Shown: in pieces, positions 6,773-6,883 of the stretch
Numbering within the stretch: the first letter of the stretch is position 1
How the letters are laid out: each line of letters opens with the position of its first letter
Assembly: GCA_012838715.1 (NCBI GenBank)
Contig: DUOR01000350.1
Span: forward strand, 1 to 6,883
Direction of reading: 5' to 3'
Length of the DNA: 6,883 bases
Origin: Actinomycetales bacterium
GTDB taxonomy: Bacteria; Actinomycetota; Actinomycetes; Mycobacteriales; Mycobacteriaceae
Made by a program: the position numbers and the translations under genes
Notes under the pieces: generated by a model
Database searches by the model: none
Told to the model about the DNA's origin: nothing
The model's input: only the letters and a program-made list of their open reading frames with translations

Positions 6773-6814
6773 TACGGCCCCGTAGTTTACGGAACCGTAG
6801 CCTACGGGCGCGTA
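6773..6814. promoter_or_regulatory. Three 12-bp operator-like dyads, 15-bp period
   Basis: TACGGCCCCGTA (6773-6784), TACGGAACCGTA (6788-6799) and TACGGGCGCGTA (6803-6814) share the form TACGG-N2-(C/G)CGTA and are separated by exactly 3 bp (GTT, GCC). The third has one arm mismatch. The same bases can be read as CCGTA...TACGG dyads (6780-6792, 6795-6807) and as the palindrome GCCGTACGGC (6769-6778), so the true register is open. A further TACGGAA half-copy sits at 6691-6697. The array covers the predicted -10 and start point of the reductase-desaturase operon. This suggests cooperative binding of a dimeric repressor, perhaps TetR-type; the regulator is not in the window. Confidence 0.65.
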
Positions 6815-6827
6815 ACTTAGCCGTCAA
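6799..6827 (-). promoter_or_regulatory. Predicted sigma-A-type promoter of the reductase-desaturase operon
   Basis: Reading leftward, TTGACG (6827-6822) matches five of six bases of the -35 consensus and TAGGCT (6804-6799) fits the TANNNT -10 form, with a 17-bp spacer. Transcription would start near 6792, giving a leader of about 140 nt. The third dyad lies in the spacer and over the -10 edge; the second abuts the -10 and covers the start point. A second TANNNT (TAAACT, 6789-6784) has no matching -35. Confidence 0.6.
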
Positions 6828-6860
6828 GCGGTTTGGCGGAATGCGAACGGCGGGGTGCGG

Positions 6861-6880
6861 AACCGGTCGAAACCGGTCGC
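6861..6880. repeat. Tandem decamer AACCGGTCGA / AACCGGTCGC
   Basis: Two copies differing only in the last base lie at 6861-6870 and 6871-6880, each holding the palindrome ACCGGT. The 10-bp period puts them on nearly the same DNA face, about 34 bp upstream of the predicted -35. They could be an activator site for the leftward operon or belong to the next gene outside the window. Confidence 0.5.
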
Positions 6881-6883
6881 ACC

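Noticed and set aside
4574..6820. Long rightward open frame (748 codons) opposite the reductase and desaturase
   Set aside because: Its translation is Gly/Ala/Val/Asp-rich with no family signature, while the opposite strand encodes two clear enzymes with all catalytic motifs.
6825..6883. Possible C-terminal end of another leftward gene (19 open codons to a TGA at 6825-6827)
   Set aside because: Too short, no recognisable sequence, overlaps the predicted -35 and the decamer repeat; all three leftward frames are about equally open here.
6841..6883. Possible start of a rightward divergent gene at ATG 6841
   Set aside because: Only 14 codons are visible, made largely of the decamer repeat, with no convincing ribosome site or family signature.

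Overview
The window is a G+C-rich chromosomal segment (roughly 70% by eye, with strong G/C preference at third codon positions) and carries five complete genes, one partial gene and two regulatory intergenic regions. Gene content, order and orientation match the Mycobacterium tuberculosis block Rv3226c (SRAP family), aroA (Rv3227), rsgA (Rv3228), desA3 (Rv3229c) and Rv3230c, as recalled from knowledge of that genome. The one addition is a CLC chloride transporter gene after rsgA. Synteny and protein signatures point to the Mycobacteriales, and a high-GC Corynebacterium or close relative is most likely. The species cannot be fixed from the sequence.

Left part (1-4019). A truncated SRAP/YedK-type abasic-site protein gene runs leftward off the window. 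Facing away from it, a tightly packed rightward operon encodes EPSP synthase (aroA, shikimate pathway), the ribosome-assembly GTPase RsgA and a CLC-family anion transporter. aroA and rsgA overlap through a CTGA stop/start if rsgA begins at a CTG codon, which the sequence favours. rsgA and clc are 6 bp apart.

Middle (4020-4180). This convergent intergenic region holds a strong imperfect hairpin just after clc, probably a terminator, followed by short GGGAACGACC repeats next to the end of the leftward desaturase gene.

Right part (4181-6883). A leftward two-gene operon encodes a flavin/2Fe-2S oxidoreductase (Rv3230c-like) and then a membrane acyl-CoA desaturase (DesA3-like). Together they form an electron-transfer chain, NAD(P)H to FAD to 2Fe-2S to di-iron desaturase, expected to make oleoyl-type unsaturated acyl chains. 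Upstream lies a promoter-like TTGACG-17-TAGGCT pair embedded in three 12-bp dyads, TACGG-N2-(C/G)CGTA, repeated exactly every 15 bp. This looks like a multi-site repressor-binding region controlling desaturation and is the most interesting element here.

The coding content is ordinary and conserved. I see no mobile element, CRISPR array, tRNA, rRNA or clearly new multi-gene system.
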